DNA of 64,000 nucleotides from the NCBI GenBank assembly GCA_031399165.1, contig JANNOO010000005.1, forward strand, positions 1-64,000, given 5' to 3'. A program made the translations under genes and the position numbers. The DNA is from JAKFWI01 sp031399165 (GTDB taxonomy: Bacteria; Pseudomonadota; Alphaproteobacteria; Caulobacterales; Aquidulcibacteraceae). Under the pieces are notes generated by a model. It was not told where the DNA came from. It was given only the letters and a program-made list of their open reading frames with translations, and searched no databases. Shown one piece after another: positions 1-8,728 of the stretch (positions are counted from its first letter, which is position 1; every line of letters begins with the position of its first letter).

Positions 1-1
1 G

Positions 2-133
2 ACCGATCTGGCGCCACATTCCCAAGCCGAACTAAACAAGGTGGCCCGTCGGCTCAACGAACGGCCCAGAAAAACGCTGGACTTCGAAACCCCTGCCGCG
101 CGATTTAGCGAGTGTGTTGCATCGACCCATTGA
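2..133 (+). CDS. IS30-family transposase, C-terminal end (cut by window edge)
   Basis: Reading frame 2 gives 43 codons ending in TGA at 131-133. The residues run TDLAPHSQAELNKVARRLNE, then RPRKTLDFETPAARF, which is the characteristic C-terminus of IS30-family transposases (the HSQ..LN.VA..LN.RPRKTL motif that follows the DDE core). Only the tail is present because the element continues to the left of the window. The right inverted repeat should lie within the next few tens of bases (134-190), but its partner is off-window so I cannot define it. The TonB receptor starts only 105 bases downstream, so the insertion sequence lies in or next to that gene's promoter region. Family assignment comes from recognising the motif, not from a search. 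Confidence 0.85.
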   Translation, partial: TDLAPHSQAELNKVARRLNERPRKTLDFETPAARFSECVASTH

Positions 134-238
134 GACCGCCTTCCGTAACGGCCACCTGAAACCGTTAAGTACGCCCGATCGCCCCAGAACTGAGCGATGT
201 GCCCGTGCGGGACACGTTGTGACGATCAGGGGAACAGA

Positions 239-2278
239 ATGAATTTGGGGCGCAAGAACTACTGGCTGGCCGGCGCGGCGCTCGCGACTTGCGTACCGGC
301 CACGGCCATCGGCCAGACCATGCGGAGCGACGAGATCGTCGTGGTCGGCCGTACGATCGCCGAAACCTTGCCGCAGGAGCTGGCCAAGTACGGCTCCGAC
401 GTAGAAATCATAACGTCGGAAGAAATCCGCAACGCCAGCCAGGTGGATGTCCCCAGTACATTGCAGATGTCCGTGCCGGGCGTGTTCGTGTCCCCCGGCG
501 GCTCCAGCGGTGGCGGACCGTTCAGCTACCTCGACATCTCTTTGCAGGGCTCGCGCACGCAAGACATGCTGTTCTTGGTCGATGGGGTGCGGATCAACAA
601 CCGATTGTACTCCGGCACGACGACCGACACCCTGCCCTCCAGCATGGTCGAGCGGATCGAGGTTCTGAAAGGCGGCCAGGGCCTGTTCTACGGAACCAAC
701 GCCGCGGCCGGCGTGATCAACGTCGTCACGCGCGGCTACACCGACGATCTCAACGGCCTCGCAACCATTGGCGGCGACACTAACGATTCTGTCCGCGCCG
801 ATGGCTATGTCCGCGGCAAGGCAGGGCCTGGCAATTTCGTACTATACGCTTCGCATGCCGAGTCCGACGGTTATCGCCTCTTTGATAACGTCCAACCGAG
901 CGTCACCGATCAAGACCGCGGCTACAACGTTCAAAGCTACGGCGTGAAATACCGGCTTGCTCTTTCGGACAATCTCAGCATCGACGCGCGCTATCAACAT
1001 AACGACGCCAAGATTGATTTTCTTCGTTATAACCGCACCGTCTTTTCTGAAAACCGCCGCGATGAAGAGATCGCCAGCCTGGGCATCGATTTCAAAGCGA
1101 CTGACAATCTGCAATTCCTTGTGAAGGGCTACTGGCATGACTGGGACACGCGCTACGATGACATCCGCAACAGTGTTCTGCCGCCTTATACGCAGGCAAC
1201 AATCTCTGATAACCTGTATTGGGGTTACGAAGACAAAGGTATAAACGCGCTGGCGAAATTCACGCCGGGCGGTCCGTTTGAATATCTCGCGGGTTACGAT
1301 TACCAACAATATTCAGCGCTCGACGAAGTCTATCGTATCGAGCAAATCGAAGAGAGCGTGAACGCCTTCTTCGGCCAGATTCGCACCAGCGACGATTTCA
1401 TCGAGAACGCGCGCTTCGCCGCTGGCGTCCGTCACGACAAGACTGGCGGCTCTGAATCCACGACGTGGAACGTTTCGGGGCGTTACGATTTCACGCCGGC
1501 CTTCTACGCACAGGGCATTCTCGGCACATCGTTCCTGCTCCCTACCGCTGAACAACTCTTCCTAACCGAGCCCGGAGAGTATCTTGGCAATCCGAATGTC
1601 GAACCCGAAGAAAGCGAAAACCTCAACCTGTCGGTTGGCGGTCAGGTCGGGACGGCCACCGCGTTGAAATGGGAAGCGACCTATTTCGCACGCAACATCA
1701 ACAACCTCATCGACGGCGCGTCCTTCGCCGAAGGCGGCATCAATACTGCGCAGCCCTTCCGCGGCTTCGCGGTTGGTTATGACGCCGACTACGCTGGCGC
1801 CTTCTACAATGTCGATGGCGAAGTGCAGGTGCGGGGGTTCGAGCTGTCAGGGGCGCTGGCGTTCGAGGTCGGTCTGGCGCTCACCGCCAGCTACACCCAT
1901 GCCGATTCCAAGATCGAAGGGGGCGCCTCGCAGCTGGCCCGCATTCCGCAAGATTATGTGAAGGCCGGCGTGAACTACACGTCGCCAAGCGGGCGCTATG
2001 GCCTCGGCGCTGATATTCTCTGGGTCGGCACGCAGGAAGCGTCCGCTGGCGCATTCGGCGTCGTCAATTACGGCGACTACACGGTGTTCGACCTCGCGAG
2101 CTATCTCTTCATAGACGCAGACAAAAAGCATAAGCTGATTGCCCGCCTCCAAAACGCTCTTGACGAGAACTATGCCACGCGCGTTGCGGCCGGCGTGCGC
2201 GATACGGGCGGCGCGATCCTCGTCTCCAATCGCGGCGTGCCGCAGACCTTCCACCTCTCCTACGCCTACCAGTTTTAG
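239..2278 (+). CDS. TonB-dependent outer-membrane receptor
   Basis: This 679-residue protein fits a TonB-dependent receptor that imports a metal chelate or similar ligand across the outer membrane using TonB-ExbB-ExbD energy. The ATG at 239 is preferred over the upstream one at 197 because it has an AGGGGA ribosome site and opens a signal peptide (residues 1 to about 25). A TonB-box-like DEIVVVGR sits at 31-38. It is followed by a plug domain (LQGSRTQDMLFLVDGVRINN, then ERIEVLKGGQGLFYGTNAAA) and a strand-rich barrel ending in the aromatic SYAYQF. The PepSY gene downstream suggests iron or another metal as the substrate, but the ligand cannot be read from sequence. A strong hairpin follows the stop codon. 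Confidence 0.93.
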   Translation: MNLGRKNYWLAGAALATCVPATAIGQTMRSDEIVVVGRTIAETLPQELAKYGSDVEIITSEEIRNASQVDVPSTLQMSVPGVFVSPGGSSGGGPFSYLDISLQGSRTQDMLFLVDGVRINNRLYSGTTTDTLPSSMVERIEVLKGGQGLFYGTNAAAGVINVVTRGYTDDLNGLATIGGDTNDSVRADGYVRGKAGPGNFVLYASHAESDGYRLFDNVQPSVTDQDRGYNVQSYGVKYRLALSDNLSIDARYQHNDAKIDFLRYNRTVFSENRRDEEIASLGIDFKATDNLQFLVKGYWHDWDTRYDDIRNSVLPPYTQATISDNLYWGYEDKGINALAKFTPGGPFEYLAGYDYQQYSALDEVYRIEQIEESVNAFFGQIRTSDDFIENARFAAGVRHDKTGGSESTTWNVSGRYDFTPAFYAQGILGTSFLLPTAEQLFLTEPGEYLGNPNVEPEESENLNLSVGGQVGTATALKWEATYFARNINNLIDGASFAEGGINTAQPFRGFAVGYDADYAGAFYNVDGEVQVRGFELSGALAFEVGLALTASYTHADSKIEGGASQLARIPQDYVKAGVNYTSPSGRYGLGADILWVGTQEASAGAFGVVNYGDYTVFDLASYLFIDADKKHKLIARLQNALDENYATRVAAGVRDTGGAILVSNRGVPQTFHLSYAYQF

Positions 2279-2289
2279 GAGAAGGAGGC

Positions 2290-2330
2290 GCCGGCGTCCC
2301 TGTCTTCCTCCAGGGACGCCGGCCTTTTAT
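2290..2330 (+). terminator. Rho-independent terminator or attenuator after the TonB receptor
   Basis: A perfect 13-bp stem (2290-2302 with 2311-2323, starting GCCGGCGTCCC) closes an 8-base loop and is followed by CTTTTATT. It sits between the receptor stop (2278) and the next start (2341), so it probably limits readthrough into the PepSY gene. Confidence 0.85.
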
Positions 2331-2340
2331 TGTCTGCGCC

Positions 2341-3762
2341 ATGATCATCACGCCCATCTTAATCCTGCACCGATATCTCGGCGTCGTGCTGGGCGTGTTG
2401 ATGACGCTTTGGTGCCTGTCCGGCTTCGTGATGATGTACCAGCCGTTTCCTGGCACGAGCGTGCAGGAACGCGCCGCCGGCCTCGAACCGCTCGACCTTT
2501 CGAAATGCTGCGCGTTCGATAAAGCCCCGCTCGCCGATGACGATCCTGCCGGCGCGCTGCGCGTGGAAATGCTCAATGGCGCGCCCGTGGCGCGCATTGG
2601 CGCCGGAAGCGACGCGCTGATCTTCGGCCTTAAGGACGGCGCCGTCCTTGGAGAACTTGCGGCCGAAGGCGCCCGCGACGTAGCGGCGCGTTTCGCAGCG
2701 GGCAACAGCCTCGCCGGCCCCGTCGCCCGCGTAGCGCCGATCGTGGTTGATCAATGGAGCGTCGGCGTCTACCGCAGTGCAGCGCCGCTATGGAAAGCCA
2801 CGCTCGGCAGAGACGGCGCCTACATCTACGTGTCCGGCAGGACCGGCGAAGTGGTGCAGGACGCAAATCCGCGCGAGCGCCTGCTCAACTGGTTCGGCGC
2901 TATTCCGCATTGGCTCTATCCCACAATGCTGCGTCAGAACGGACCGCTCTGGACCCAGGTCGTGATCTGGTCGGCCGCTTTGGGCACATTCCTCACCGTC
3001 ACCGGCATCACCGTCGGCATCGTCAAGCTGCGCGGCAGCTCGGGCCGTTGGTTCCCGTATCGCCGGCCCATGTGGTTCCTGCACCACGTGTTCGGCATTT
3101 TCGTCGGCTTGTTCGTGCTGACTTGGACGTTCAGCGGCCTGCTCACCATGCAGCCATGGGGCTTGTTTCAAAGCCCCAGCACGTTTTCACGCAGCGATCT
3201 CACCGGCGACATGACATGGAAGCAAACCCGCGCGCTGATCGCCCGCGCGAAGGATGAAATTGCCAAAGGCGGCGTGGTCCAGCTCCGCGCCGCACCGTTG
3301 CTTGGCGAACCGCATCTGATCTTGCGCCACGCCGATGGCCGCGAAACACGCATCGGCGCCAGCGCGCCGCTAAGCGCCGATTTGCTGAACGCAGCGCTGA
3401 AAAACACCCCGGTCGCCCCGGCGCGCGCCGAACTGCTTACGCGCGAAGACAGCTACTATTACAGCCACCATGACAAGGTGAGCCTGCCAGTCCTGCGCAT
3501 TACGCTGGCCGATTCAACGCGCGTCTATGTCAACGCCAGCACCGGCGAGATTGCGCGCGTGGCGGATCGGACAAGCCAGCGCTATCGCTGGCTGGAGAAC
3601 GGTCTGCACCGGCTGGATTTTCCGATCCTGCGCTCACGCCCAATCTGGGATTTCGTCGTTCTGCCGCTGCTCGCGGCGGTGACGTTCGCCTGCGCCACCG
3701 GCGCGTGGCTATCGTTCACCCGCATCGGCCGTGATGTCTCGCGCCTGCGAGGCAAGTTCTGA
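2341..3762 (+). CDS. PepSY-associated transmembrane protein
   Basis: The 473-residue inner-membrane protein has four clear hydrophobic segments: about 8-32, 200-226, 246-270 (WFLHHVFGIFVGLFVLTWTF) and 436-460. Two periplasmic PepSY-like regions lie between them. This is the architecture of the PepSY_TM family, often found beside siderophore receptors and proposed to act in reductive iron release or periplasmic processing. There is no ribosome site of note before the ATG, and the preceding terminator makes partial readthrough from the receptor the likely expression mode. Its last 32 bases overlap an upstream extension of the next open frame, but not that gene's chosen start. Exact biochemistry is unknown. 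Confidence 0.85.
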   Translation: MIITPILILHRYLGVVLGVLMTLWCLSGFVMMYQPFPGTSVQERAAGLEPLDLSKCCAFDKAPLADDDPAGALRVEMLNGAPVARIGAGSDALIFGLKDGAVLGELAAEGARDVAARFAAGNSLAGPVARVAPIVVDQWSVGVYRSAAPLWKATLGRDGAYIYVSGRTGEVVQDANPRERLLNWFGAIPHWLYPTMLRQNGPLWTQVVIWSAALGTFLTVTGITVGIVKLRGSSGRWFPYRRPMWFLHHVFGIFVGLFVLTWTFSGLLTMQPWGLFQSPSTFSRSDLTGDMTWKQTRALIARAKDEIAKGGVVQLRAAPLLGEPHLILRHADGRETRIGASAPLSADLLNAALKNTPVAPARAELLTREDSYYYSHHDKVSLPVLRITLADSTRVYVNASTGEIARVADRTSQRYRWLENGLHRLDFPILRSRPIWDFVVLPLLAAVTFACATGAWLSFTRIGRDVSRLRGKF

Positions 3763-3805
3763 CCACCTTTACGCCGCCCGCTTCGATAGCGATAAGCCGC
3801 CAATC

Positions 3806-4453
3806 ATGGCCGCCAAACCGATCCCGCCTGAAGCCCCGCGCGATTGCCCGCTCTGCCCGCGCCTGTTGGACTATCGCCACGCCAACGCCGCCGCGCAGCC
3901 TGGCTGGTTCAACGGCGCCGTGCCTTCATTCGGCGATCCCGACGCGCGCTTGCTGATCGTCGGCCTCGCGCCAGGACGCCAGGGCGCCAACCGCACCGGG
4001 CGCCCGTTCACCGGCGACTACGCCGGCGAGCTGCTCTACGGCACGATGATCAAATTCGGCTTCGCCAAAGGCGTATTCAAAGCCGATCCGCAGGATGGGC
4101 TTACGCTCAAAGACGCCATGATCACCAACGCCGTGCGCTGCGCGCCGCCCGGCAACAAGCCGACCAATGAGGAAGAAGCCACCTGCCGCCCGTTTCTGCA
4201 GGCGCGCCTCGCCGCGCTGCCGCGACTGAAAGTGCTGATCACGCTGGGCGATGTTTCACGCCGCAACGTCCTGCGCACGCTTGGCGCAAAGCAAACTGCC
4301 ATGGCGCCCGGCCACGGCGCCGAAGCGAAAATCGGCCCCTACACGCTGATCAATTCCTACCATTGCTCGCGCCTCAACACGAACACCGGGCGGCTGACCG
4401 CAGCAATGTTCGAAGCAATTTTCGCACGGGCAAAAGCGGCGCTGGACGCCTAG
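3806..4453 (+). CDS. Uracil-DNA glycosylase family protein (family 5/UdgB-like)
   Basis: Predicted 215-residue base-excision-repair glycosylase that removes uracil or deaminated bases from DNA. Motif A reads GLAPGRQGANRTGRPFTGD and the C-terminal motif reads SYHCSRLNTNTGRLT, matching the thermostable family-5 pattern in which the second motif is usually H-P-S-x-x-N-x-x-TGRLT. Here the proline is a cysteine. Cysteines at the N-terminus (DCPLCPRL) and mid-protein (RCAPPG, ATCRPF) fit the 4Fe-4S cluster of this family. The ATG at 3806 gives the family N-terminus; the frame opens further upstream at 3731 but that part overlaps the PepSY gene. It converges on the next gene with a 4-base overlap. 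Confidence 0.82.
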   Translation: MAAKPIPPEAPRDCPLCPRLLDYRHANAAAQPGWFNGAVPSFGDPDARLLIVGLAPGRQGANRTGRPFTGDYAGELLYGTMIKFGFAKGVFKADPQDGLTLKDAMITNAVRCAPPGNKPTNEEEATCRPFLQARLAALPRLKVLITLGDVSRRNVLRTLGAKQTAMAPGHGAEAKIGPYTLINSYHCSRLNTNTGRLTAAMFEAIFARAKAALDA

Positions 4454-5283
4454 TCCGCGTCCTTGCCCCAGCGCTTGCGCAGTTCGGCCAGCAGCGCCGC
4501 GTCAAAATTTTCGTCGCTGTTCTCGGCTTTGATGAAAGCCGTCACATCGCCCAGCTGTTCTGCGTCTGCGAAAGTCTCGCCCGGTATCAGGCCCAACTCG
4601 AACAAATGATTGTCCGCTGTGCCCGTAAGAACAAACGACGAATGCCATTTCAGCTTGGTGGCTTTCGCCAGCTCGTTCGTGCAGTTCGATTCCAGCGTGT
4701 TGTAATAGCGCGGCCTTGTTTCCAGCGCGTGCGTGCGCTCCAGCAATTGGCGCAGCACGTCCTGCTCGCCAGCCTCGCTCACCTTGATCGGATACATGAA
4801 CACCTGATGATCCAGCATCACCGCGCGCCGCGCCAGCAGGTCGTGCGCCGTGCCCCAGAGATAGGCCAGTTCGTACTTGTTCCAGAGCCCGTGCCAGGCC
4901 GAATAGTGCTCATGCGTCTCGCGCCGCGCTTCGATTGTGGCGCCGAGCAGGCGGTCGCCCTCGAACTCGAACAGCAGAAACGTGTGCGCCGCCAGCGTGC
5001 TGCCTGGCTGCGGTTCCAGCAGAAACCAGACCTTCTTCAGCTGCGCGAAATCATACGCCGCTTCGGCATAGTCCTTCGACACCGCGTCTTTCGAGTCATA
5101 GCGCCAGTCCGTGACCGGCTTTACCGTAAACGCCGCGTCAGCCAGCGCCACTTGCGTCGTGCGCGCGAGATAAGGATACCATGCACGATCATTCCGCGGC
5201 GGTTTGGCCAGCGCGCCGATAAACAACATGAGCGCCACAGCCAACAGCACGCCGGCGGGCGGATGTTTCAGAACCGGGAGCAC
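4450..5283 (-). CDS. DUF4105-type (Lnb N-terminal periplasmic domain) membrane-anchored protein
   Basis: A 277-residue protein with an N-terminal hydrophobic anchor (PAGVLLAVALMLFIGALA) followed by a domain I recognise as DUF4105, the periplasmic domain also found at the N-terminus of the lipoprotein transacylase Lnb. Typical signatures visible are SAWHGLWNKYELAYLWGTAH, a YNTLESNCTNELAK stretch with the conserved cysteine, and HTFLLFEFEGDRLL. No fused C-terminal Lnb membrane domain is present. The GTG at 5283 is chosen because it lies just after the upstream gene's stop (5294-5296) and begins the hydrophobic anchor; the longer frame to 5523 runs wholly inside the upstream gene. Catalytic activity is not established for stand-alone versions. 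Confidence 0.7.
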   Translation of the reverse strand: MLPVLKHPPAGVLLAVALMLFIGALAKPPRNDRAWYPYLARTTQVALADAAFTVKPVTDWRYDSKDAVSKDYAEAAYDFAQLKKVWFLLEPQPGSTLAAHTFLLFEFEGDRLLGATIEARRETHEHYSAWHGLWNKYELAYLWGTAHDLLARRAVMLDHQVFMYPIKVSEAGEQDVLRQLLERTHALETRPRYYNTLESNCTNELAKATKLKWHSSFVLTGTADNHLFELGLIPGETFADAEQLGDVTAFIKAENSDENFDAALLAELRKRWGKDAD

Positions 5284-5293
5284 GCCGCTGCTG

Positions 5294-5947
5294 TCAGCTC
5301 TCGTCCGCCGGCGCCGTAGCCGGGCTTTGGGCGTTGGGCTTGAACCAGTCCTGCACCGCCTCGAACGGTGATCTCTCTGGCGGCACGTCGGGCCGGCTGG
5401 CGAGGCTTTGCGCCGGCGCGGCGTAATCGGTCCTGAACGAGCGCTGCTCTTCGATGTAGGGACTGAAATTGCGCACCAGCCGGCTCGTCGGTTTTGCGAA
5501 GAAGGCCTGCGCCGTGGCCTCATCGCACAGGCGCTCTTCCACGCATACTTCGATCGAATCGTAGAAGTTCAGCGCCGAATCCAGTTGCGTGCGCAAGCCG
5601 GACTGATCGGGCCCGCTTTCATAAGCCAGGAATTTAACCAGATCGGCGCGCGCAGCTTTCGCCCCTTCGTCCGACAACGCGCCGGCTTCAAGATCGACGA
5701 GGGCTGCTTCATGCTCGCGCACGCGTGCGTCTATTTCAGCAAGCTGGCTCGCGATCGGCCCTTCCTGAGAGCGCACGACGAATTGCTGCACGCGCTCCAC
5801 GCGCGATTCGCGCTGCTTATCGACATATTCGAAATAGGCGATCACGATCGCCAGCGCCGCGCCCAGCTTGGTGACGACATCAAACCAGCCGTGGAGCGAA
5901 GGCGGCAGGAAGCCGCGGCGCGGCGTGTTTTCAGAAGTCATGCTCAT
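5294..5947 (-). CDS. Single-pass membrane protein with coiled coil, function unknown
   Basis: The 217 residues begin with a short cytoplasmic segment, then one hydrophobic helix at about 22-42 (VVTKLGAALAIVIAYFEYV). A charged helical stretch (QLAEIDARVREHEAALVDLE) likely to form a coiled coil follows. Two cysteines lie close together in VCVEERLCDE. I do not recognise the family. It is translationally coupled to the secreted protein upstream (ATGA overlap at 5944-5947) and lies 10 bases before the DUF4105 gene, so the three probably form one envelope operon. It is wholly inferred to be envelope-associated from the helix and its neighbours. Confidence 0.7.
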   Translation of the reverse strand: MSMTSENTPRRGFLPPSLHGWFDVVTKLGAALAIVIAYFEYVDKQRESRVERVQQFVVRSQEGPIASQLAEIDARVREHEAALVDLEAGALSDEGAKAARADLVKFLAYESGPDQSGLRTQLDSALNFYDSIEVCVEERLCDEATAQAFFAKPTSRLVRNFSPYIEEQRSFRTDYAAPAQSLASRPDVPPERSPFEAVQDWFKPNAQSPATAPADES

Positions 5948-6417
5948 GGCCGCACCCTAACTGCCGGCGCTGCTGCGGCAGGCGCGGCCGAACTTGCCTT
6001 GCAGGTTTCAAACTCGATCTTCAAACCGCCGGCTGCTGGCGCCACTGTCTTGGCGTCGCGAAGTTTCACAAGACAGGCGAATTGGTCCTGCGTCAGCCGC
6101 AGCGATCCGCCGTAACCCTGAGCGCCGCGCACCGTTGCGCCCGCGCCAGTGCTGGAAAGCGAAATATCGCCGGTGGCGCGGACCGTATCGGACAGCTTTT
6201 CAAGGTCTTTGGTTTCCGTCGCCTGGCAGTTTACGAGCGGAATGAAATAGGTGCTGGCGCGGGAGCTTTCATAGCGCTCCAGCCGCGTAGCCAGGCAATT
6301 CCATTGCACCCGCTCCAGCGTCACAGTCTTGGTGTCAGGCCCAACCGAGAGCGGCGCCTGGGCGCTGGCTGCGCCTGCGACCCCCGCAAGCGCCAACGAA
6401 AACAGGATCGTTCTCAC
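5944..6417 (-). CDS. Secreted protein of unknown function
   Basis: The 157-residue product has a clean Sec signal peptide (MRTILFSLALAGVAGAASA, cleavage before QAP). The mature part holds four cysteines (WNCLATR, LVNCQAT, FACLVK, FETCKAS), spaced as would suit two disulfides in the periplasm, and an alanine/proline-rich C-terminal tail. No family is recognised. It heads a probable three-gene minus-strand operon with the two envelope genes downstream, with its stop codon overlapping the next start. Confidence 0.7.
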   Translation of the reverse strand: MRTILFSLALAGVAGAASAQAPLSVGPDTKTVTLERVQWNCLATRLERYESSRASTYFIPLVNCQATETKDLEKLSDTVRATGDISLSSTGAGATVRGAQGYGGSLRLTQDQFACLVKLRDAKTVAPAAGGLKIEFETCKASSAAPAAAAPAVRVRP

Positions 6418-6552
6418 TCCAGCCCCCTACATCCGCCCGCTTTTTTGCAAGGCAAGCGCCTTATAGCGCGTGGTTAAGACAAGCGAAACATGGCGGCGCT
6501 GTCAAAAGTCGGTATGCGCCATGCCAAGCGCCCTGCCCTTGAAACCGTCGCT

Positions 6553-7203
6553 CTAGCTCGTATCCCCGTAAGCCAGCGCCCGCCGCGCCGGCAGGCGGGC
6601 GAGCGCCGCATTCATCTCGGGCTGGATGGTTTGCAACACCGCCGCAAACACGCGCAGCGCCGGACGGCGATAGCGGCCGAAGCACAGGCGGACGCGCGCG
6701 GGCGTTCGCGTGATGAGCCGCGCCAGGCGCGCGACGTGCGGCGCGCGATTTTCGAGCACGCCGAGCAACGCTTCCATGCGTCGTGCGACAGGCGCCGCGG
6801 GATAGGTTTCCAGACCCGCTTCGGGACGGAAACCGCGCCCCTCAACCAGCACATATTTGCGCAGATGCGGCGGACGCTTTCGCGCCGCGTTCCAGATCGT
6901 GAACACCGGCGAGGCGGCGCGCACAGGCGCCTTGCGCCGGGTTTGCGTGCGCCGCTTCTGCTTCGGCGCACACACAGACGCGCAAGGCGGCGGCGCGCGC
7001 AGCGCTTCCAGCAGCAGCAGGCGCCGCACCATCGCTTCCAGCGGCGCCAGCCATTGCAGCAAATCCCTGCGGAATTTCGCGCTGATCGTTCCGCGCGCAG
7101 CGATAGCGCCCGGCCAGCCGTGCGCGCCAACCATCGCCGCCGCCAAGTTTCTTGCTCGCGACCACATCTCACCCAGCCGAAAAGGTTTCGTCCGCTGCTT
7201 CAT
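6553..7203 (-). CDS. Conserved-looking hypothetical protein, Arg/Ala-rich
   Basis: A 216-residue basic protein with no signal peptide or membrane segment. N-terminal segment LAAAMVGAHGWPGAIAARG; a central PVFTIWNAARKRPPHLRKYV; and a helical C-terminal half rich in arginine. I cannot assign a family. This frame is kept over overlapping frames because it has the longest continuous start-to-stop reading with normal composition (Trp, Tyr and Phe spread through it), but GC-rich arginine-heavy frames can be artefacts. The coding call is therefore moderate. Confidence 0.5.
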   Translation of the reverse strand: MKQRTKPFRLGEMWSRARNLAAAMVGAHGWPGAIAARGTISAKFRRDLLQWLAPLEAMVRRLLLLEALRAPPPCASVCAPKQKRRTQTRRKAPVRAASPVFTIWNAARKRPPHLRKYVLVEGRGFRPEAGLETYPAAPVARRMEALLGVLENRAPHVARLARLITRTPARVRLCFGRYRRPALRVFAAVLQTIQPEMNAALARLPARRALAYGDTS

Positions 7204-7501
7204 GACGGGGATTATAGTACTGGCGCGGGGTGGGTCGGATTACTTTGCGTTGCGCTTTGGTTTGCCTTGAAACGACGACGAGTTTCCGCGCGCGCATGGT
7301 TGATAAAGGCACTAGTTTTCAGCAAGATCGCAAAGTCAGCGGTTCGGTCGCACGTCGGCCATATCAATATGCGGTCGGGCAAGGACCGATCTCGCTAAAG
7401 CCGCGACGCGCCTGTCGCAATTGTGACATTGGGCGATCCTAAGGTGAAAGGATAATGTGCGGCATCCGCTGCTGCGCGAGACAGGCGTCGGGGAGGCAGA
7501 C
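7204..7501. other. Divergent intergenic region, no gene recognised
   Basis: About 300 bases separate the minus-strand hypothetical gene from the lipoprotein gene. A 48-codon frame (7296-7442, plus) exists but has no ribosome site and no recognisable content. Both neighbours start here, so promoters for each must lie in this stretch; I see no convincing consensus elements. Confidence 0.4.
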
Positions 7502-8209
7502 ATGAGACTTCTTGCATCGGCGGCGATGGCGATGGTCGCCGCGTGTTCACCGCAAGGCGATGGCGCCAGTTCGGTCCGAAGCCAGGAGCAAACCGCGGCT
7601 GTAGCGGGAGACGCGAACGCCGGCGGCGGCGAACGGTTCTATGGCCGGGAGCGGTTTACAATCGTTTACGCGCACACCGGACGGCAGACGGGAACATCGA
7701 CCGAGCATGTGCGCGATTGGGGGCGACGCCGCGCCGAGATCACGGATACCACACTCAGCGTATCAGGCGTCACCCAGCGCACAAATACGCGCGCCGTCTT
7801 TGAAGGACCGGAGGTTGCGACGACGGATCTCGGCACCCAGGCCGTCACGAAGATGACCAATCCGCTCTACGATCAGATCGTCGCCGCCATGCGCGGCCGC
7901 GATGGCGTTGAAGCCGGTCGCGAAATTATGACGCAGATGGGCGGACGAGCCACGGGCGAACGCGGCAGTTTCGCCGGCCAGGATTGCGAATATTGGGAAG
8001 TCGCGCAACTGGGTTCGCGCTCCTGCGTGGCGCCCTGGGGCGCGACGCTGCACCTTCGCTCCTCGTTTGGCGGCATTGTGATCGAGAGAACTGCGACTGA
8101 AGTGCGCATGGGCGATGGCGGGCCGGACTCGGCGTTCGAGTATGACGCCTCGCGGGCGACACAGCAGCCGAACCTGCAGGACATGATGGGCAAGATGAAG
8201 GGGCAGTGA
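7502..8209 (+). CDS. Putative lipoprotein, function unknown
   Basis: Beginning at the ATG at 7502 the protein (235 residues) opens with MRLLASAAMAMVAACSPQGD, a short signal peptide ending in a lipobox-like VAAC. An in-frame upstream start (7457) would bury this signal, and 7502 has a GGGGAGG ribosome site just before it. The mature part contains one cysteine pair candidate (QDCEYWEV and SRSCVAPW) and repeated beta-like segments. The C-terminus (LQDMMGKMKGQ) resembles DUF4412-type periplasmic proteins, but I do not assign the family. Likely anchored to the inner leaflet of the outer membrane. Confidence 0.68.
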   Translation: MRLLASAAMAMVAACSPQGDGASSVRSQEQTAAVAGDANAGGGERFYGRERFTIVYAHTGRQTGTSTEHVRDWGRRRAEITDTTLSVSGVTQRTNTRAVFEGPEVATTDLGTQAVTKMTNPLYDQIVAAMRGRDGVEAGREIMTQMGGRATGERGSFAGQDCEYWEVAQLGSRSCVAPWGATLHLRSSFGGIVIERTATEVRMGDGGPDSAFEYDASRATQQPNLQDMMGKMKGQ

Positions 8210-8257
8210 AGGCGCGCGGGCACCATATCGCGGCGCCGCAACTTTCAAAAATTGCGC

Positions 8258-8728
8258 TCAGCCCTTCTCGCGCATCAGCCGGGCCTGATCGCGTTTCCAG
8301 TCGCGTTCCTTGGTTGTCGCGCGCTTGTCGGCGTTCTTCTTGCCGGTGGCCAGCGCCAGTTCGATTTTGCAGATGCCGCGATCGTTGAAATAGAGCCGTA
8401 ACGGCGCGATCGTGCGGCCCTCGCGCTCCACCGCACCGCGCAATTTATTGTACTGGCGCTTCTTCACCAGCAGCGGGCGTTTGCGCGTCGGTTCGTGATT
8501 GAACTGGCCGGCGGGCGGGTAGATCGGGATCGTGGCGTTGATCAGATACAGCGCGCCGTTTTCAACGCTGGCGTAGCTCTCGGCGATGTTGGCGCGGCCG
8601 AGGCGCAGCGCCTTTACTTCCGTGCCGAGCAGCGCGATGCCGGCCTCGAAATTGTCTTCGAGGAAATAATCAAACCGCGCGCGGCGGTTTTCCGCGACCA
8701 GCTTTTCGTTAGACTCTTTCTTGGCCAT
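8258..8728 (-). CDS. smpB: SsrA-binding protein SmpB
   Basis: SmpB binds tmRNA and delivers it to stalled ribosomes for trans-translation. The 156 residues show the full family signature: NRRARFDYFLEDNFEAGIAL, then GTEVKALRLGRANI, LYLINATIPIY, KRPLLVKKRQ, and a basic C-terminal tail (DKRATTKERDWKRDQARLM) that enters the ribosomal A site. Length is normal. It starts immediately after the dapA stop codon (TAA then ATG with no spacer), so dapA-smpB form a translationally coupled pair, a common alphaproteobacterial arrangement. Confidence 0.97.
   Translation of the reverse strand: MAKKESNEKLVAENRRARFDYFLEDNFEAGIALLGTEVKALRLGRANIAESYASVENGALYLINATIPIYPPAGQFNHEPTRKRPLLVKKRQYNKLRGAVEREGRTIAPLRLYFNDRGICKIELALATGKKNADKRATTKERDWKRDQARLMREKG

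Noticed and set aside
4363..5319. Long plus-strand frame (318 residues) opposite the DUF4105 gene.
   Set aside because: It lies wholly antisense to a gene with recognisable motifs and has the arginine/glutamine-rich composition of GC-driven antisense frames.
7296..7442. 48-codon plus-strand frame in the gap before the lipoprotein gene.
   Set aside because: No ribosome site, no recognisable sequence; listed as intergenic.
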